Shown piece by piece: positions 30,070 to 40,151 of a DNA stretch of 64,000 bases. The number at the start of each line of letters is the position of its first letter. The first letter of the stretch is position 1. The stretch comes from Vibrio algarum (GTDB taxonomy: Bacteria > Pseudomonadota > Gammaproteobacteria > Enterobacterales > Vibrionaceae): assembly GCF_028204155.1 (NCBI RefSeq), contig NZ_JAQLOI010000001.1, positions 1,922,001 through 1,986,000 on the forward strand, read 5' to 3'. A program made the translations under genes and the position numbers. The notes beneath the pieces are model-generated. The model ran no database searches. It saw only the letters and a list, made by a program, of their open reading frames with translations, and had not been told where the DNA came from.

Positions 30070-30840
30070 TTAAGCGGCTTTTATTTTTGTTGTAATGTAA
30101 GGTTGCCAAGCATAATGGTATAAATCTAACGATTGTCTTCGTAAATCTATTATCCTCGCATTTTCTATGTCACTTAACATGCGATTAGATGCTAAAGCAC
30201 TGCGTTCGATATCTTGTATCTGTTTGTATAAGTCGTGTTCTGGCCCGCTTTTAACCTTCGCAATTTCCGCAAGATGTAACTGAACTTCCGCAATTATTTT
30301 TGTGTCCGGTAATTCAATTAATAAGTTTAAATCGCGATAGCCAGAGGGTGCAGGTCTCTTAAAGCGATTTTTAACACCAATCACATTGGCTTGTTTTTCA
30401 AGCAATTCGAAAGTCGAAACGAGACTTTCGATATCGTTAGATACGATGGTCGCTCTGGCTAGATCGGTTATTTGATTAGTGTTATCGGCTAAGTCAGTTT
30501 TAATTTTTTCTTGTGCTCGTTGCTTTGACTTTACACCCACTGAGATAGTCTGAGAATTGGTTATTAACGCAGTACTTTGGCATATTGTTTCCAACTCTAA
30601 CTGCGCTTTTTCTGCATGATTGTATAGCGTGTCAAAATTTGAATAGGGTTGGAGGGCGTTAGATTGCATAGACGAAATACTATATAACCCATTTAAAGTA
30701 TGTCTGAATCGTTTCGAGCTTACTTGATTTTGTGTTTGTACTTTTTTAGGTAGGTTTTGAGCTACGGGCTCAGCAGAAGCCAAAGCGGGTGCCCGGCTAA
30801 ACACGAGTAAGGTGAGGATTGTACGCAGCATCACGTTCAT
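30070..30840 (-). CDS. relV: RelV-like small alarmone synthetase
   Basis: The 256-residue protein contains a RelA/SpoT synthetase core: TDLARATIVSNDIESLVSTF, KNRFKRPAPSGYRDLNLLI and IIAEVQLHL. V. cholerae RelV, a (p)ppGpp synthetase encoded close to ihfA, needs, as I recall, K107, D129, R132, L150 and E188. Here K104, D126, R129, L147 and E185 occur with a constant offset of three. The ATG at 30840 is fixed by AAGGAG 5 nt upstream, so the hydrophobic N-terminus (MNVMLRTILTLLVFSRAPAL, then ASA before E24) is translated. It looks like a signal peptide, odd for an enzyme using cytoplasmic ATP and GTP. Length, motifs and place all support RelV. Confidence 0.82.
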   Translation of the reverse strand: MNVMLRTILTLLVFSRAPALASAEPVAQNLPKKVQTQNQVSSKRFRHTLNGLYSISSMQSNALQPYSNFDTLYNHAEKAQLELETICQSTALITNSQTISVGVKSKQRAQEKIKTDLADNTNQITDLARATIVSNDIESLVSTFELLEKQANVIGVKNRFKRPAPSGYRDLNLLIELPDTKIIAEVQLHLAEIAKVKSGPEHDLYKQIQDIERSALASNRMLSDIENARIIDLRRQSLDLYHYAWQPYITTKIKAA

Positions 30841-31040
30841 TAACGCTCCTTGAGTCGATAAACACTTAGTTAAAAGGTGTACTAAAAGACCTAAGTTATA
30901 TCGTATTCAACAGTTCTATTAATAAACTTAGTGATTTCAGCTATAAGTACAACGGATTGCCTGCATCACTTTTTGCTATAAATAGTATCTTAGGGCATTT
31001 TTCCTCGAACCAACCTATCTTTGCAATAATTTACAATAGG

Positions 31041-31056
31041 TGTGAAGTAAATCACG
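31041..31056. promoter_or_regulatory. CRP-like binding site between relV and tpm
   Basis: TGTGA-AGTAAA-TCACG matches the CRP consensus TGTGA-N6-TCACA at 9 of 10 positions. It lies about 85 bp before the tpm start and 200 bp from the relV start on the other strand, so either gene could be the target. Confidence 0.55.
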
Positions 31057-31140
31057 TAATTATTAGTCATTGTTTCACTTGCAATTTCCAACGGATTTCG
31101 CGACATTATTGAGACTTATTCTTATTTTTAATTGTGGTAT

Positions 31141-31803
31141 ATGAGAGATAGCGAATTTTGGCATAAGAAATGGGCGTCTAACCAGATAGGCTTTCATTTA
31201 GATGACGTGAACCCTTTACTCACCCAATACTGGGAACGAACTAACCCTAAACCAAGTGACAAAGTGCTTGTTCCATTATGCGGAAAAAGTGAAGATTTAA
31301 TCTGGCTAGCGTCTAAACATCAAGCAGTCCAAGGTGTTGAGATTAGTAATATTGCAGTACGTTCTTTTTTTGCTGAACACTTTTATACACCAACGGTTGT
31401 TAAGCTTGACGCTTCACATGAACTCTATCAGTTCGATGAGCTATCCGTTTATGCGGGTGATTTTTTTACGGCACCGGTTAATAATGCGGATATTGTATAT
31501 GACAGAGCAGCACTCGTCGCACTTCCTGAAGATATGCGTGAAGAATACGTAGATCGATTAAAATCCCTCTTAAACCAAGGGGGGCGGATTTTATTGGTAA
31601 CGCTTGATTATGTACAGTCGGAGATGGCAGGGCCGCCATTTAGTGTTGAGGAAATAGAGGTGAGACGACTCTTTAGCGACTACAAACTCACGTTAGTTAA
31701 CCGATATGTTGCAGAGGAAAGTCATCCCAAAATAGCGAAAAAAGGATTGAGTCGATTTGCTGAGTTGGTTTGGTTAATAGAAGACGAAAATGAGAGTGTA
31801 TAA
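31141..31803 (+). CDS. tpm: Thiopurine S-methyltransferase
   Basis: A SAM-dependent methyltransferase that in bacteria methylates thiopurines and selenium or tellurium oxyanions. The 220 residues from ATG 31141 begin [20 protein letters not shown], the family signature. [20 protein letters not shown] and VQGVEIS form the SAM site, and [14 protein letters not shown] follows. An in-frame TTG at 31132 is less likely. A convergent terminator follows. Confidence 0.92.
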   Translation: MRDSEFWHKKWASNQIGFHLDDVNPLLTQYWERTNPKPSDKVLVPLCGKSEDLIWLASKHQAVQGVEISNIAVRSFFAEHFYTPTVVKLDASHELYQFDELSVYAGDFFTAPVNNADIVYDRAALVALPEDMREEYVDRLKSLLNQGGRILLVTLDYVQSEMAGPPFSVEEIEVRRLFSDYKLTLVNRYVAEESHPKIAKKGLSRFAELVWLIEDENESV

Positions 31804-31839
31804 TACAGAGTGTAGAATAAGCCTTAAGGGTATGATAAA

Positions 31840-31867
31840 GCTAAGGGCTTCAGTTGAAGCCCTTAGC
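31840..31867. terminator. Convergent terminator-like hairpin between tpm and purT
   Basis: GCTAAGGGCTTCA and TGAAGCCCTTAGC form a perfect 13-bp stem around GT. T tracts are short on both sides, but the location between two gene ends fits termination. Confidence 0.65.
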
Positions 31868-31879
31868 ATGTAAATTCGA

Positions 31880-33055
31880 TTAGTAAATTATTTTAACCTT
31901 AGTTGCCGCTTCTTTAGCACTATCAATCGCTTTCTCTAAACTGTCACGCTGCGATAGAGCTACACCAAGCCTACGTCGTCCATCGATATCTGGCTTACCG
32001 AATAGTCGGATCTGAGTCTTTGGTGTCGCTAGTGCCTCACACAGGCCATCAAAGCGTATATTACTTGAAGTTCCTTCCCCTAAAATAACAGCAGAGGCAG
32101 AAGGTCCATATTGAGCAATGTTATTAATTGGCAAGCCAATGAAAGCTCTTACGTGTAATGCAAACTCAGAGAGTTCTTGGGATATCATGGTTACCATACC
32201 GGTGTCGTGTGGGCGAGGGGATACTTCACTAAAGATGACCTTGTCACCTTTTACGAATAGCTCTACTCCAAACAGCCCATAACCACCTAAAGCATTAACC
32301 ACTTGCTCTGATATGTACTCAGCGGCTTTCAATGCATTGTCTGACATCGCCTGTGGCTGCCAAGATTCTCTATAATCACCATCTTCTTGTCGGTGACCAA
32401 TTGGCTGACAAAAATGAACACCATCTACCGCTCTAACAGTAAGTAATGTAATTTCATAATCAAAATCGACAAAACCTTCTACTATAACTCGGCCTGCACC
32501 GGCTCTACCGCCATCTTGAGCGTATTCCCATGCCTGAAGAACGTCGTCTTTGCTCTTAATGACACTTTGCCCTTTGCCAGAAGAACTCATTACGGGTTTG
32601 ACAACACAAGGCATACCTACTTCATCTATTGCAAGCTTAAACTCATCTAAGGTATCGGCAAATTTGAATGGAGAGGTAAGTATAGATAGTTCCTCGGCGG
32701 CTAATCGGCGGATACCCTCTCGGTTCATCGTTAATTTGGTTGCGTTCGCTGTAGGTACAACATTAAGACCTTGGGCTTCCAATTCGACCAATGCGTCTGT
32801 TGCGATCGCTTCTATTTCTGGTACAACAAAACCGGGTTTTTCTAACTCAATAATAGTTTTCAATGCGTCAGCATCAAGCATATCAATAACATGACTACGA
32901 TGAGCAACTTGCATTGCAGGGGCATCTTCGTACCTATCGCACGCAATTACTTCTAGGCCTAGTCGTTGGCATTCTATTGCCACTTCCTTCCCAAGTTCAC
33001 CTGAACCTAACAACAAAACTCGAGTCGCGCCTGCGCGAGTAGCAGTACCCAGCAT
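31880..33055 (-). CDS. purT: Formate-dependent GAR transformylase (PurT)
   Basis: PurT converts GAR to FGAR using formate and ATP in purine synthesis. The 391-residue ATP-grasp protein starts at [20 protein letters not shown] (33055), with AGGA 9 nt upstream; the ATG five codons earlier lacks a site. Motifs are [32 protein letters not shown] and [14 protein letters not shown] PurR-like operator lies upstream. Confidence 0.96.
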   Translation of the reverse strand: MLGTATRAGATRVLLLGSGELGKEVAIECQRLGLEVIACDRYEDAPAMQVAHRSHVIDMLDADALKTIIELEKPGFVVPEIEAIATDALVELEAQGLNVVPTANATKLTMNREGIRRLAAEELSILTSPFKFADTLDEFKLAIDEVGMPCVVKPVMSSSGKGQSVIKSKDDVLQAWEYAQDGGRAGAGRVIVEGFVDFDYEITLLTVRAVDGVHFCQPIGHRQEDGDYRESWQPQAMSDNALKAAEYISEQVVNALGGYGLFGVELFVKGDKVIFSEVSPRPHDTGMVTMISQELSEFALHVRAFIGLPINNIAQYGPSASAVILGEGTSSNIRFDGLCEALATPKTQIRLFGKPDIDGRRRLGVALSQRDSLEKAIDSAKEAATKVKIIY

Positions 33056-33111
33056 CCGTATATCCTTCATTAACTATTAAATTGAGCGGATCATACTGGA
33101 TATTGAGAATT

Positions 33112-33127
33112 CCGCAATCGTTTGCTT
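33112..33127. promoter_or_regulatory. PurR-like operator upstream of purT
   Basis: On the coding strand AAGCAAACGATTGCGG matches the PurR consensus ACGCAAACGTTTGCGT at 13 of 16 positions, including the central CAAACG half. It lies 57 bp before the purT start, in the expected promoter region. Confidence 0.7.
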
Positions 33128-33139
33128 TGTAAAAATGGA

Positions 33140-33168
33140 CAAAAAAATGCCCTAAACAATTCAGGGCG
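33140..33168 (-). terminator. Rho-independent terminator of cdd
   Basis: On the minus strand GCCCTGAA-TTG-TTTAGGGC forms 8 bp (one G-U) followed by ATTTTTTT, 11 nt after the cdd stop. Confidence 0.82.
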
Positions 33169-33177
33169 TTAAAGATT

Positions 33178-34065
33178 TTACAGGGATGTATAAGCGATTG
33201 TAATATCGGGATTTAGTGCGTCTAGAGTGGACTGCGTACCATCTAAATTGCTTATCTTTCCGGCCGACAATTCGGCTAATGCCGCTGATTCAATCTGTTC
33301 GAATGATTTGCCTGCTACAAGAACTTGCGCTAAAGCTACCTGAAGAGGAGGTAGGCTTGGATTAAATGCGGCATTTTCAGCATAAGAGCCTAAGTAGACA
33401 GAACCATCATTTAACCTAAGTGCTACACCACTATGATTTGCTGAGTAGGGTGCGTGGCTGTAATTGAGTGCCTCGACTGCTTTGAGTACGAGTGGGTCAG
33501 TTTCTTCTGTTTTATATGAAAGTGTCTTTCCATCCATTAATCGTGCTTCAATATCTAAATCTGCTGGGCCGAAAGAATCAGGCAAATATTCTTGAAGTGA
33601 CATCTCGTCACGTTGAGGTAATTGAACTTTAAGCTCTTTAGCTGTCGTTAACTCGTTCATAAATTGTCGGCAGTGTCCGCAAGGACTATAGTTAACCGTA
33701 ATATCGATAATACCTGTCTCACCTTTCATCCAAGCATGGCTGATACCACATTGTTCGGCATGGACAGTTTGACTCATTTGCGCGCCAATAAACTCCATGT
33801 TTGCACCGAAGTAAAGTCTTCCGGATAACCCTCTTACTATGGAACCAACATAAAATTCAGATATTGGGGCGTAAGAATAAGCAGCGGCAAATGGGAGTAA
33901 GCTGATACGAAGCTCTTCATCACTCAAACCTGAAAGCGCTAAAAGTTCATCAAATTGCTGTGCTGAAATAGTTGCGTCATATGTTGCGCAATTAAATAGA
34001 CGTTGTAAATAATCAGCTACCGGCTTAGGTGTATCACTTAGCGCGGCTTCTAGTCGAGTGTTCAT
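33178..34065 (-). CDS. cdd: Cytidine deaminase
   Basis: Cdd deaminates cytidine and deoxycytidine to uridines in pyrimidine salvage. The 295 residues place it in the long, dimeric E. coli-type class with a degenerate C-terminal second domain. The zinc and catalytic motifs are TVHAEQ (His and catalytic Glu) and SPCGHCRQF (two Cys). NMEFIGA binds the nucleoside. CRP-like half-sites lie upstream, as for cdd in E. coli. Confidence 0.95.
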   Translation of the reverse strand: MNTRLEAALSDTPKPVADYLQRLFNCATYDATISAQQFDELLALSGLSDEELRISLLPFAAAYSYAPISEFYVGSIVRGLSGRLYFGANMEFIGAQMSQTVHAEQCGISHAWMKGETGIIDITVNYSPCGHCRQFMNELTTAKELKVQLPQRDEMSLQEYLPDSFGPADLDIEARLMDGKTLSYKTEETDPLVLKAVEALNYSHAPYSANHSGVALRLNDGSVYLGSYAENAAFNPSLPPLQVALAQVLVAGKSFEQIESAALAELSAGKISNLDGTQSTLDALNPDITIAYTSL

Positions 34066-34120
34066 AGAGAATCCTTTGTATTTCGATACTGATTATTCTA
34101 GCCAACACCAATCATAATGC

Positions 34121-34190
34121 AGTGCTCTATGTCACAATTATAATTGCAATGAACTATTATGTTTCATTAATAGAGTGAGGTCACATTAGT
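34121..34190. promoter_or_regulatory. CRP-like sites upstream of cdd
   Basis: Two TCACA half-sites (34132-34136, 34181-34185; TGTGA on the coding strand) lie 49 bp apart. The nearer reads TGTGA-CATAGA-GCACT, a partial CRP palindrome. E. coli cdd and deo promoters use tandem CRP sites with CytR between them; a similar layout is inferred here. Confidence 0.4.
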
Positions 34191-34319
34191 TTGGGGGCGA
34201 TCAATATCCAGTTTAGGTCAAATAGTTACCATATGTATTGTTATTTTGGTTATTTGTATTGCTTATGTATTGTTCTGGTATTATGTTGTCAATATCCAAT
34301 CGTTCTAGGTGAAAGATGA

Positions 34320-35125
34320 ATGTCAGAACTGAGTAACAAAAAATTGATCGCGTCAGATTACGATAAAACTTACCACAGGCATGATGCAGAGGATCTCGAC
34401 AACAATAACTTGGCTGTTCAAAAGTGGGGTAATGCCGGTAATGTTTTTGCAATCAGCACTGGCCGCGATGTGGCAAGCATGTTATTTGAAAAAAACATCG
34501 TCACATTAAATACGACTACATGATTTCATTGAATGGATCATTTATTGTTGATTCAGAAAACAATGTCCTTTTTAAAAAAGCATTAGATAATCAACTCGCA
34601 AGAAAATTAACCTTAATGCTTCAAGAACAGTTCGGCGATGAGCTGATTATTTCCAACGGTTTTGATGGTTGTAATTTCACCAATAAAAAGGCCAGTGAAA
34701 CAAACGAAATAGCGAAAGAAGTATTTGAAAGAAACTCGCAAATCTACACGAAAACTATCGATACAGCGTTGGATAGCGAAGTGCTATTGATTGGTTGTCT
34801 GAATGATAATTTTGATAAGGCAGTGGAAGTCAGGGATAGAATTTTGTTTGATTACCAAGACGTCGTCGAGGTATTTATCAATCTAAATTATATTAACATT
34901 GTTCCGAAAGGAATAAGCAAAGCGTCAGGTTTAGAGTTTGTTATAGAACATGCGCAATTAAAGAAAGAGAACGTTGCAGTGATAGGGGATGACCTTAACG
35001 ATATTCCAATGTTAGAAAAATTTAAAGCTTATGCTGTAGAGAACGCAAAAGATGAAGTGAAGGCTATTTCGATAAAAGTGCAACCGAGCGTTGCTGCTTT
35101 GATTGAAGAGATGCTCTTAGAGTAA
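34320..35125 (+). pseudogene. Cof-type HAD phosphatase, frameshifted
   Basis: The first part (MSELSNKKLIASDYDKTYH) carries HAD motif I as DYDKT and motif II STGRD, then stops at 34523. The second part (MISLNGSFIVDSEN ... VAVIGDDLNDIPML) supplies the cap and motif IV. Adding one A to the A7 run at about 34489-34495 joins them as FEKKHRHIKYDYMISLNG, a 268-residue protein of normal Cof length. The ribosome site AGGTGAA supports the start. Slippage on the A run or a sequence error are both possible. The substrate is unknown. Confidence 0.82.
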
Positions 35126-35151
35126 CTATACCAGTCCGAATAATCACACAA

Positions 35152-35184
35152 TTAAAAAGAAAAAGGATGGCATTGCCATCCTTT
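35152..35184. terminator. Terminator between the HAD gene and rhlE
   Basis: AAAGGATGGC-ATT-GCCATCCTTT is a perfect 10-bp stem. On the minus strand it is followed by TTTTCTTTTT, so it mainly ends rhlE; it can also serve the convergent HAD gene. Confidence 0.82.
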
Positions 35185-35193
35185 AGTATATGT

Positions 35194-36567
35194 CTACTTG
35201 CTTGGAGACGTTGTCGCCGGTTTAGACGGTCTTCTGCGCCTGGACGGTTTATTTGCAGCGGTATTACCACCGCTTTCTGAACCTTTTGCTCCAAAATGGC
35301 GCTTATTTTTACCTGCCGGTTTATGACCTCGAGCATTATCACCTGAGCGCTGTCCATCTGCGTGATTTGGTTTCGCTCTTTTAGGTTTCTTTGCTTTGAT
35401 TGGTTTTCGACTAAGATTCGATTCAGGAACGATATCTGATGGTATGAAACCTTCAACATCAATACGTGGGATCAGTTTTTGAATAAGCCTTTCAATACCA
35501 AAAAGATCAGGAGCTTCTTCTGCTGTTACAAGTGAAATAGCTTTACCTACTTCACCGGCTCTTCCTGTTCGACCGATACGGTGAACATAGTCTTCAGAGA
35601 CATTTGGCAGATCAAAATTGACGACCTGAGGCAACTGTGGAATATCAATGCCTCGTGCTGCAATATCTGTAGCGACTAAAGCCCTAACTTCGCCTGACTT
35701 AAAGCCTGCTAATGCTTTTGTTCTTGCACCTTGACTCTTGTTGCCGTGAATTGGTGCAGATTTGATGCCTTGTTTTTCTAAGTACATAGAAAGACGGTTT
35801 GCACCGTGTTTTGTTCGGCTAAAAATAAGAACTTGTTGCCAATTGTTTTCTTTTATTAACTTAACTAAAAGAGCCGATTTTCTTGATTTGTCTACAGGGT
35901 AAACGAATTGCTCTACTGTCGTTGCTGTCGAATTTTCAGGGCTGACCGATATTTCTACAGGGTTGTTAACTAAACCTTTGGCCAAGGACCGAATTTCCGG
36001 TGAAAATGTAGCGGAAAACAATAGGTTTTGGCGTTTTTTCGGCAGTAGATCTAAGATTTTTTTTATATCTCTAAAAAATCCCATATCTAACATTCTATCG
36101 GCTTCATCTAGAACCAAAACTTCTATTTGAGAAAACTTAACAGCATTTTGATTATATAGATCCAGCAGACGGCCAGGTGTCGCGACCAGAACGTCACTTC
36201 CTTTTCTAAGGATTTGCATCTGTGGGTTAATTTTTACACCACCAAATACGACGGTTGAAGTCAGCGGAAGATGTTTGCTGTATTTGACGACGCTTTCATT
36301 AACCTGCGCTGCTAGTTCTCTAGTCGGTGTTAGAATCAATGTTCTAACATGGTTTCCTTTAACTTTTGTTCCGCCGCTTAACCTTTCTAAAATGGGTAAA
36401 GTGAACCCGGCTGTTTTCCCTGTACCAGTTTGCGCCGCTGCCATTACGTCTTTCCCAGCTAGAACCGCAGGTATGGCCTGTTCCTGAATTGGGGAAGGAG
36501 TGTCATAACCTTGTTCTTCTATTGCTTTAAGAATAGGTGCAGATAAGCCTAAAGAGGTAAAACTCAT
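35194..36567 (-). CDS. rhlE: DEAD-box RNA helicase, RhlE type
   Basis: The 457-residue helicase starts at [20 protein letters not shown] (36567); the longer frame upstream is not conserved-looking. Motifs: Q motif [20 protein letters not shown], Ia [48 protein letters not shown]. The Lys/Arg-rich, low-complexity tail after residue 375 ([12 protein letters not shown] ... RRRRPSK) probably binds RNA. RhlE works in ribosome assembly and RNA turnover. Confidence 0.92.
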   Translation of the reverse strand: MSFTSLGLSAPILKAIEEQGYDTPSPIQEQAIPAVLAGKDVMAAAQTGTGKTAGFTLPILERLSGGTKVKGNHVRTLILTPTRELAAQVNESVVKYSKHLPLTSTVVFGGVKINPQMQILRKGSDVLVATPGRLLDLYNQNAVKFSQIEVLVLDEADRMLDMGFFRDIKKILDLLPKKRQNLLFSATFSPEIRSLAKGLVNNPVEISVSPENSTATTVEQFVYPVDKSRKSALLVKLIKENNWQQVLIFSRTKHGANRLSMYLEKQGIKSAPIHGNKSQGARTKALAGFKSGEVRALVATDIAARGIDIPQLPQVVNFDLPNVSEDYVHRIGRTGRAGEVGKAISLVTAEEAPDLFGIERLIQKLIPRIDVEGFIPSDIVPESNLSRKPIKAKKPKRAKPNHADGQRSGDNARGHKPAGKNKRHFGAKGSESGGNTAANKPSRRRRPSKPATTSPSK

Positions 36568-36714
36568 AATATATTGGTTCTCAGTGATTAATGGGAATTC
36601 AGATGGCGGCGAAAAGCATGAAGAAACAGATGCGCGCAAGAAATGAAGCGCGCATTTTCATCTATTTAACTCGCGAACACAAGAGAAATAAAGAATGACA
36701 CCTTGGGCTATATA

Positions 36715-37407
36715 CTAGCCATTAACAATTATATTAAGCCATTCTATATAAATGTAGACAATAGGTGCGAAAATAGAAGTAATGACACCACAAAGAACCA
36801 ATGCGAGAGAACTAAATGCAGCATCTCTTTGATCTTTTTCGATACAAGTAGCGGTACCCAACGCATGAGAGACTGTCCCCATGGTTAGCCCTTTTGCTAT
36901 TGGATGACTGATCCCAAGTATTTGGTAAATAGGGTAAGCAAATATCGCACCGAACACGCCAACAATGAGTACCAATATAGCTGCGATTGCTGGCTCACCT
37001 CCTAAATGGCTAGAAACTTCCATTGCTATTGGTGTCGTAACCGATTTCCCCATGATACTGGCGACTAAGCTCATGTCGGTATTTAAAAATACAGCAATGC
37101 TAGCAGAGATAATCATTGAAAGAGCACTGCCAACGCCACAGGCTAAAAAAATGATTTTCCAATTTCTTTTTATCTCAGGGAACTGCTCATAAAGCGGATA
37201 AGCTAGTGCGACAACCGCGGGTTGCAACAGATAAATAAATATTATGTTTTCCTGCTTATATTCTTCGTAAGGCATTTTCATTAATAGCAAAATAGGGATA
37301 ATAATCACTAAGCTTATGAGTAACGGATTAGCTAGAGGGTGATTCAGTTTTTTGCTAATAAAGCGAGCAATTAAGAATGTGACGATAGTCAGTACAATCC
37401 AAATCAT
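36715..37407 (-). CDS. LrgB/CidB (YohK) family membrane protein
   Basis: A 230-residue integral membrane protein with about six to seven hydrophobic segments and the family signatures VASIMGKSVTTPIAMEVSSH and GTVSHALGTATCIEKD. LrgB proteins pair with LrgA in export or uptake of small metabolites and in control of lysis. It overlaps the LrgA-like gene by 4 bp (ATGA). Confidence 0.88.
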   Translation of the reverse strand: MIWIVLTIVTFLIARFISKKLNHPLANPLLISLVIIIPILLLMKMPYEEYKQENIIFIYLLQPAVVALAYPLYEQFPEIKRNWKIIFLACGVGSALSMIISASIAVFLNTDMSLVASIMGKSVTTPIAMEVSSHLGGEPAIAAILVLIVGVFGAIFAYPIYQILGISHPIAKGLTMGTVSHALGTATCIEKDQRDAAFSSLALVLCGVITSIFAPIVYIYIEWLNIIVNG

Positions 37408-37787
37408 TTCTTCGGTACCAATATTTTTTCTAGCATCATAGCAAGAAACACTAACATGATCGCAGTGCCACCGACCGCACTTGCAATGATAGGGAACGCG
37501 TTATCCATTAACAGTTGGTAATGATCTATTAATCCAGCACTAATAGGAATAAAGAGTAAAATCATATAGCGGATAAAGATATTCGCACTAGGTTTGACCC
37601 ATTCTGGAGAGACTAAGCCTGAAACCATTGCGAAGAAAAGAATTAGCATACCAATGATGCTGCCTGGTATTGATATCCCCAACCCGTGTTGGATAGCCGT
37701 ACCAAGGGTGAGGGCAAGAATAATCAACCCAAGTGACGTTATGTATTTAATTGTTTTTTTATCATTTTTAGGAAACGAGTTGTTCAA
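37404..37787 (-). CDS. LrgA/CidA (YohJ) family holin-like protein
   Basis: 127 residues with four hydrophobic segments and the family motif GLGISIPGSIIGMLILFFAM. The best start is a TTG at 37787 with no clear ribosome site, overlapping the sbcB 3' end by 20 bp; translation is probably coupled to sbcB. The next ATG is too far in. It pairs with the LrgB gene downstream. Confidence 0.82.
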   Translation of the reverse strand: MNNSFPKNDKKTIKYITSLGLIILALTLGTAIQHGLGISIPGSIIGMLILFFAMVSGLVSPEWVKPSANIFIRYMILLFIPISAGLIDHYQLLMDNAFPIIASAVGGTAIMLVFLAMMLEKILVPKK

Positions 37788-39201
37788 CGTATTTATACAC
37801 GGACCTTAAGATGGCAAGTTTTTTTTCATCGCCTTCATGTTCGTGAGCAAGATTTTCTAGGTTGAGCATGTAATTAGGGAGAGACGACTCAAAATAATCT
37901 CTACAGTGATTAGCCCAGCGCTGTTGCTCTTCGTCACTCAACGTTTCGGCAAAATGACGAGCTCTGTATTTAAACAGAAGTGGCGCAATTCGCTTATCAA
38001 CGAACTCTATATCTAATGCAGCTAAGTTTTCAGGCTTCGCTTCTAGGATAATGTCCATAGCGGCTCTATCTGATGGTGTAAAAAACCCGTCGTAAAGCTG
38101 ACTGTCCACGTCACTGCTATTGTCGTATTCTTTATCAACAGAAAACAAATTTATCAGTTTTTCTCTAATTTCGGGATGCTGCTTTAGTCGAGCAAGGTTT
38201 TGAAGACATTGTTCTCTGTTTATACCAATTCGTTGTGCATTTTCGGCTGTAAGCGTTTTAGCAGGTGCCAATACTGGACACTTATTGAGGTGTACCAATT
38301 TTACAGGGATAGGTTGCTCTCCCTGCTCAAGTTCGTTACGTTTTGTATACATTCGTTCACGTATTTGATCAGCATCTAACTCTAAAAGAGGTGTTGGGTC
38401 CATCGCTAAATTAACCATAATGATAGCGTTCTGATTTTTTGGATGCCAAGCCATCGGCACGACCCAACTCGTATTTGAGCAGTCGACACCAAACATACCA
38501 GAAACATGCACTAGTGGTGTTAAATTAACGATATCAATCAGTTCATTTAATTTGCGTTTGTGGCGCATACTATATAGATAATCAAATAACTTCGGTTGTG
38601 CTTGTTTCAGCTTTTTGGCTAGTTCTATCGTAGCAATCACATCTGCCATCGCATCGTGGGCATTTTCGTGCTCAATGCCATTTTCGACAGATAATTTTTC
38701 TAATTTAAAACTAGGCTTGCCTTCTTCATCAGTTGGCCAGTTTATGCCTTCTGGGCGAAGAGCGTAGCAAGTTCGCATCACATCAAGTAGATCCCAGCGA
38801 GAATTACCATTTTTCCAACTCCAAGCGTACGGGTCGAAAAAGTTACGATAAAGAGTGTAGCGAGTAACTTCGTCATCAAAGCGAATACTGTTGTAGCCTA
38901 AGCTCGTCGTGTTTGGTGTGGAAAGCTCATCGTGGATACGTCTAATGAATTCTGGCTCAGGTAACCCTTGTTGAAGTGCTTTTTGAGGAATGATACGAGT
39001 AATAAGCGCAGCTTCTGGTGAAGGTAAGTAATCACGAGGTGGTTGGCAATAAATGACCAGAGGTTCGCCAATTATATTAAAATCCATATCTGTACGAACA
39101 CCTGCAAATTGGCTTGGCCTATCTTTAGAGGGACTTATTCCCCATGTTTCGTAATCGAACCAAAAAAAGGTTGGTTGTTCGTTGTTTTTATAATTTGTCA
39201 T
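37768..39201 (-). CDS. sbcB: Exodeoxyribonuclease I
   Basis: ExoI degrades single-stranded DNA 3' to 5' in recombination and mismatch repair. The 477 residues match the family length. The DEDDh exonuclease shows as FFWFDYETWGISP (motif I), SLGYNSIRFDDEVTRYTLYRNF (motif II) and NAHDAMADV (motif III). The SH3-like and helical ExoI domains follow. Overlap with lrgA places all three in one transcript. Confidence 0.96.
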   Translation of the reverse strand: MTNYKNNEQPTFFWFDYETWGISPSKDRPSQFAGVRTDMDFNIIGEPLVIYCQPPRDYLPSPEAALITRIIPQKALQQGLPEPEFIRRIHDELSTPNTTSLGYNSIRFDDEVTRYTLYRNFFDPYAWSWKNGNSRWDLLDVMRTCYALRPEGINWPTDEEGKPSFKLEKLSVENGIEHENAHDAMADVIATIELAKKLKQAQPKLFDYLYSMRHKRKLNELIDIVNLTPLVHVSGMFGVDCSNTSWVVPMAWHPKNQNAIIMVNLAMDPTPLLELDADQIRERMYTKRNELEQGEQPIPVKLVHLNKCPVLAPAKTLTAENAQRIGINREQCLQNLARLKQHPEIREKLINLFSVDKEYDNSSDVDSQLYDGFFTPSDRAAMDIILEAKPENLAALDIEFVDKRIAPLLFKYRARHFAETLSDEEQQRWANHCRDYFESSLPNYMLNLENLAHEHEGDEKKLAILRSVYKYVEQLVS

Positions 39202-39298
39202 AGACTCTAATTAACCGCGTTGTGTCACGTACTTGCGGCGATTATATTTCATTTTGAATAGTATTTTTCAGTTTATTTAATGTTATTCAATTAAGCGT

Positions 39299-40006
39299 TC
39301 AATTTGGGACTTGATACCTTGTTAACAGCGCATGAATTTCGTTTGAATTTAATGTGCAATAGTTATCCGCTGGGTGGTGAGTCGGTTTAACAAGTGAGAA
39401 AATCATCGCCTGTGCAACCGTACTGGCTTGAATTGGTTTAAAATTGGCCAACGGCCCGATTAGGAGAGGTTTCACTATCCAGAGTAGCTTCTGCAATATT
39501 TTTTCATCGGACCTCGGGTTTTGACGAATTCCAGCTAATGGGCCTGGTCGCATAAATACCACGCGCTCAAATTGTAACTTGAGTAAATTTTGCTCCATTC
39601 TCCCTTTGCATTTTAGGTAGTGTGAAAACGAATGGGTATTGGCGCCGTAACTCGATACAACCGCGATTCTTTTAACACCAAGAATTTTCATTGTTTGTGC
39701 TACTTGAGTGACTAGCTCAACATCTACTTGTTCAAGAGCGAGCTTGCTTCCTGCTTGTTTAATTGTGGTACCGAGGCAAATAAATCCAAAATCAGGTGAA
39801 GGTGATTGGTTGCTCCAATGAGTCACAGTTAGCTCAGAGTTCTGGATCTGATCAAATTTATTATTTTGTATTGAGAGCGGGCTTCTTACTAGCGCGGTTA
39901 CGTTAGATATAGACGAAAGTTCTAATAATTGGGATAACACCTGCTTACCAACCAAACCGGATGCTCCCGCTATAATCGCGTTTGCTCCATCGCCAAAATT
40001 GTCCAT
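39299..40006 (-). CDS. NAD(P)-binding oxidoreductase, atypical SDR (HTATIP2/YbjT-like)
   Basis: 235 residues. The Rossmann start ANAIIAGASGLVGKQVLSQL and ALVRSP at the end of beta-2 show dinucleotide binding. FICLGTTIKQAGSK, IAVVSSYGANTHSFSHYLKCKGRMEQNL (S and YxxxK-like) and VVFMRPGPLAG follow the NmrA/HTATIP2-like subgroup. The substrate is unknown. It is a single gene, with a small ORF on the same strand upstream. Confidence 0.78.
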   Translation of the reverse strand: MDNFGDGANAIIAGASGLVGKQVLSQLLELSSISNVTALVRSPLSIQNNKFDQIQNSELTVTHWSNQSPSPDFGFICLGTTIKQAGSKLALEQVDVELVTQVAQTMKILGVKRIAVVSSYGANTHSFSHYLKCKGRMEQNLLKLQFERVVFMRPGPLAGIRQNPRSDEKILQKLLWIVKPLLIGPLANFKPIQASTVAQAMIFSLVKPTHHPADNYCTLNSNEIHALLTRYQVPN

Positions 40007-40114
40007 TGATACTCACTTTCAATAACTTACTCGCGTGTAGTAACAATATCTTATTAAAACTATTAGTCAATTTGATACTTTTGATGTTTGACTCGGCTTA
40101 CCAAGCTCTGATGG

Positions 40115-40145
40115 TCGCTTAGTATTGCAGGGCAATACTAAGCGA
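40115..40145. repeat. Perfect 14-bp inverted repeat with 3-nt loop
   Basis: TCGCTTAGTATTGC-AGG-GCAATACTAAGCGA forms a perfect hairpin. It lies 7 nt beyond the stop of the small lysine-rich ORF, in the place of a terminator or mRNA 3' stabiliser, and upstream of the SDR gene. No T tract follows. Confidence 0.7.
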
Positions 40146-40151
40146 TGAGGT

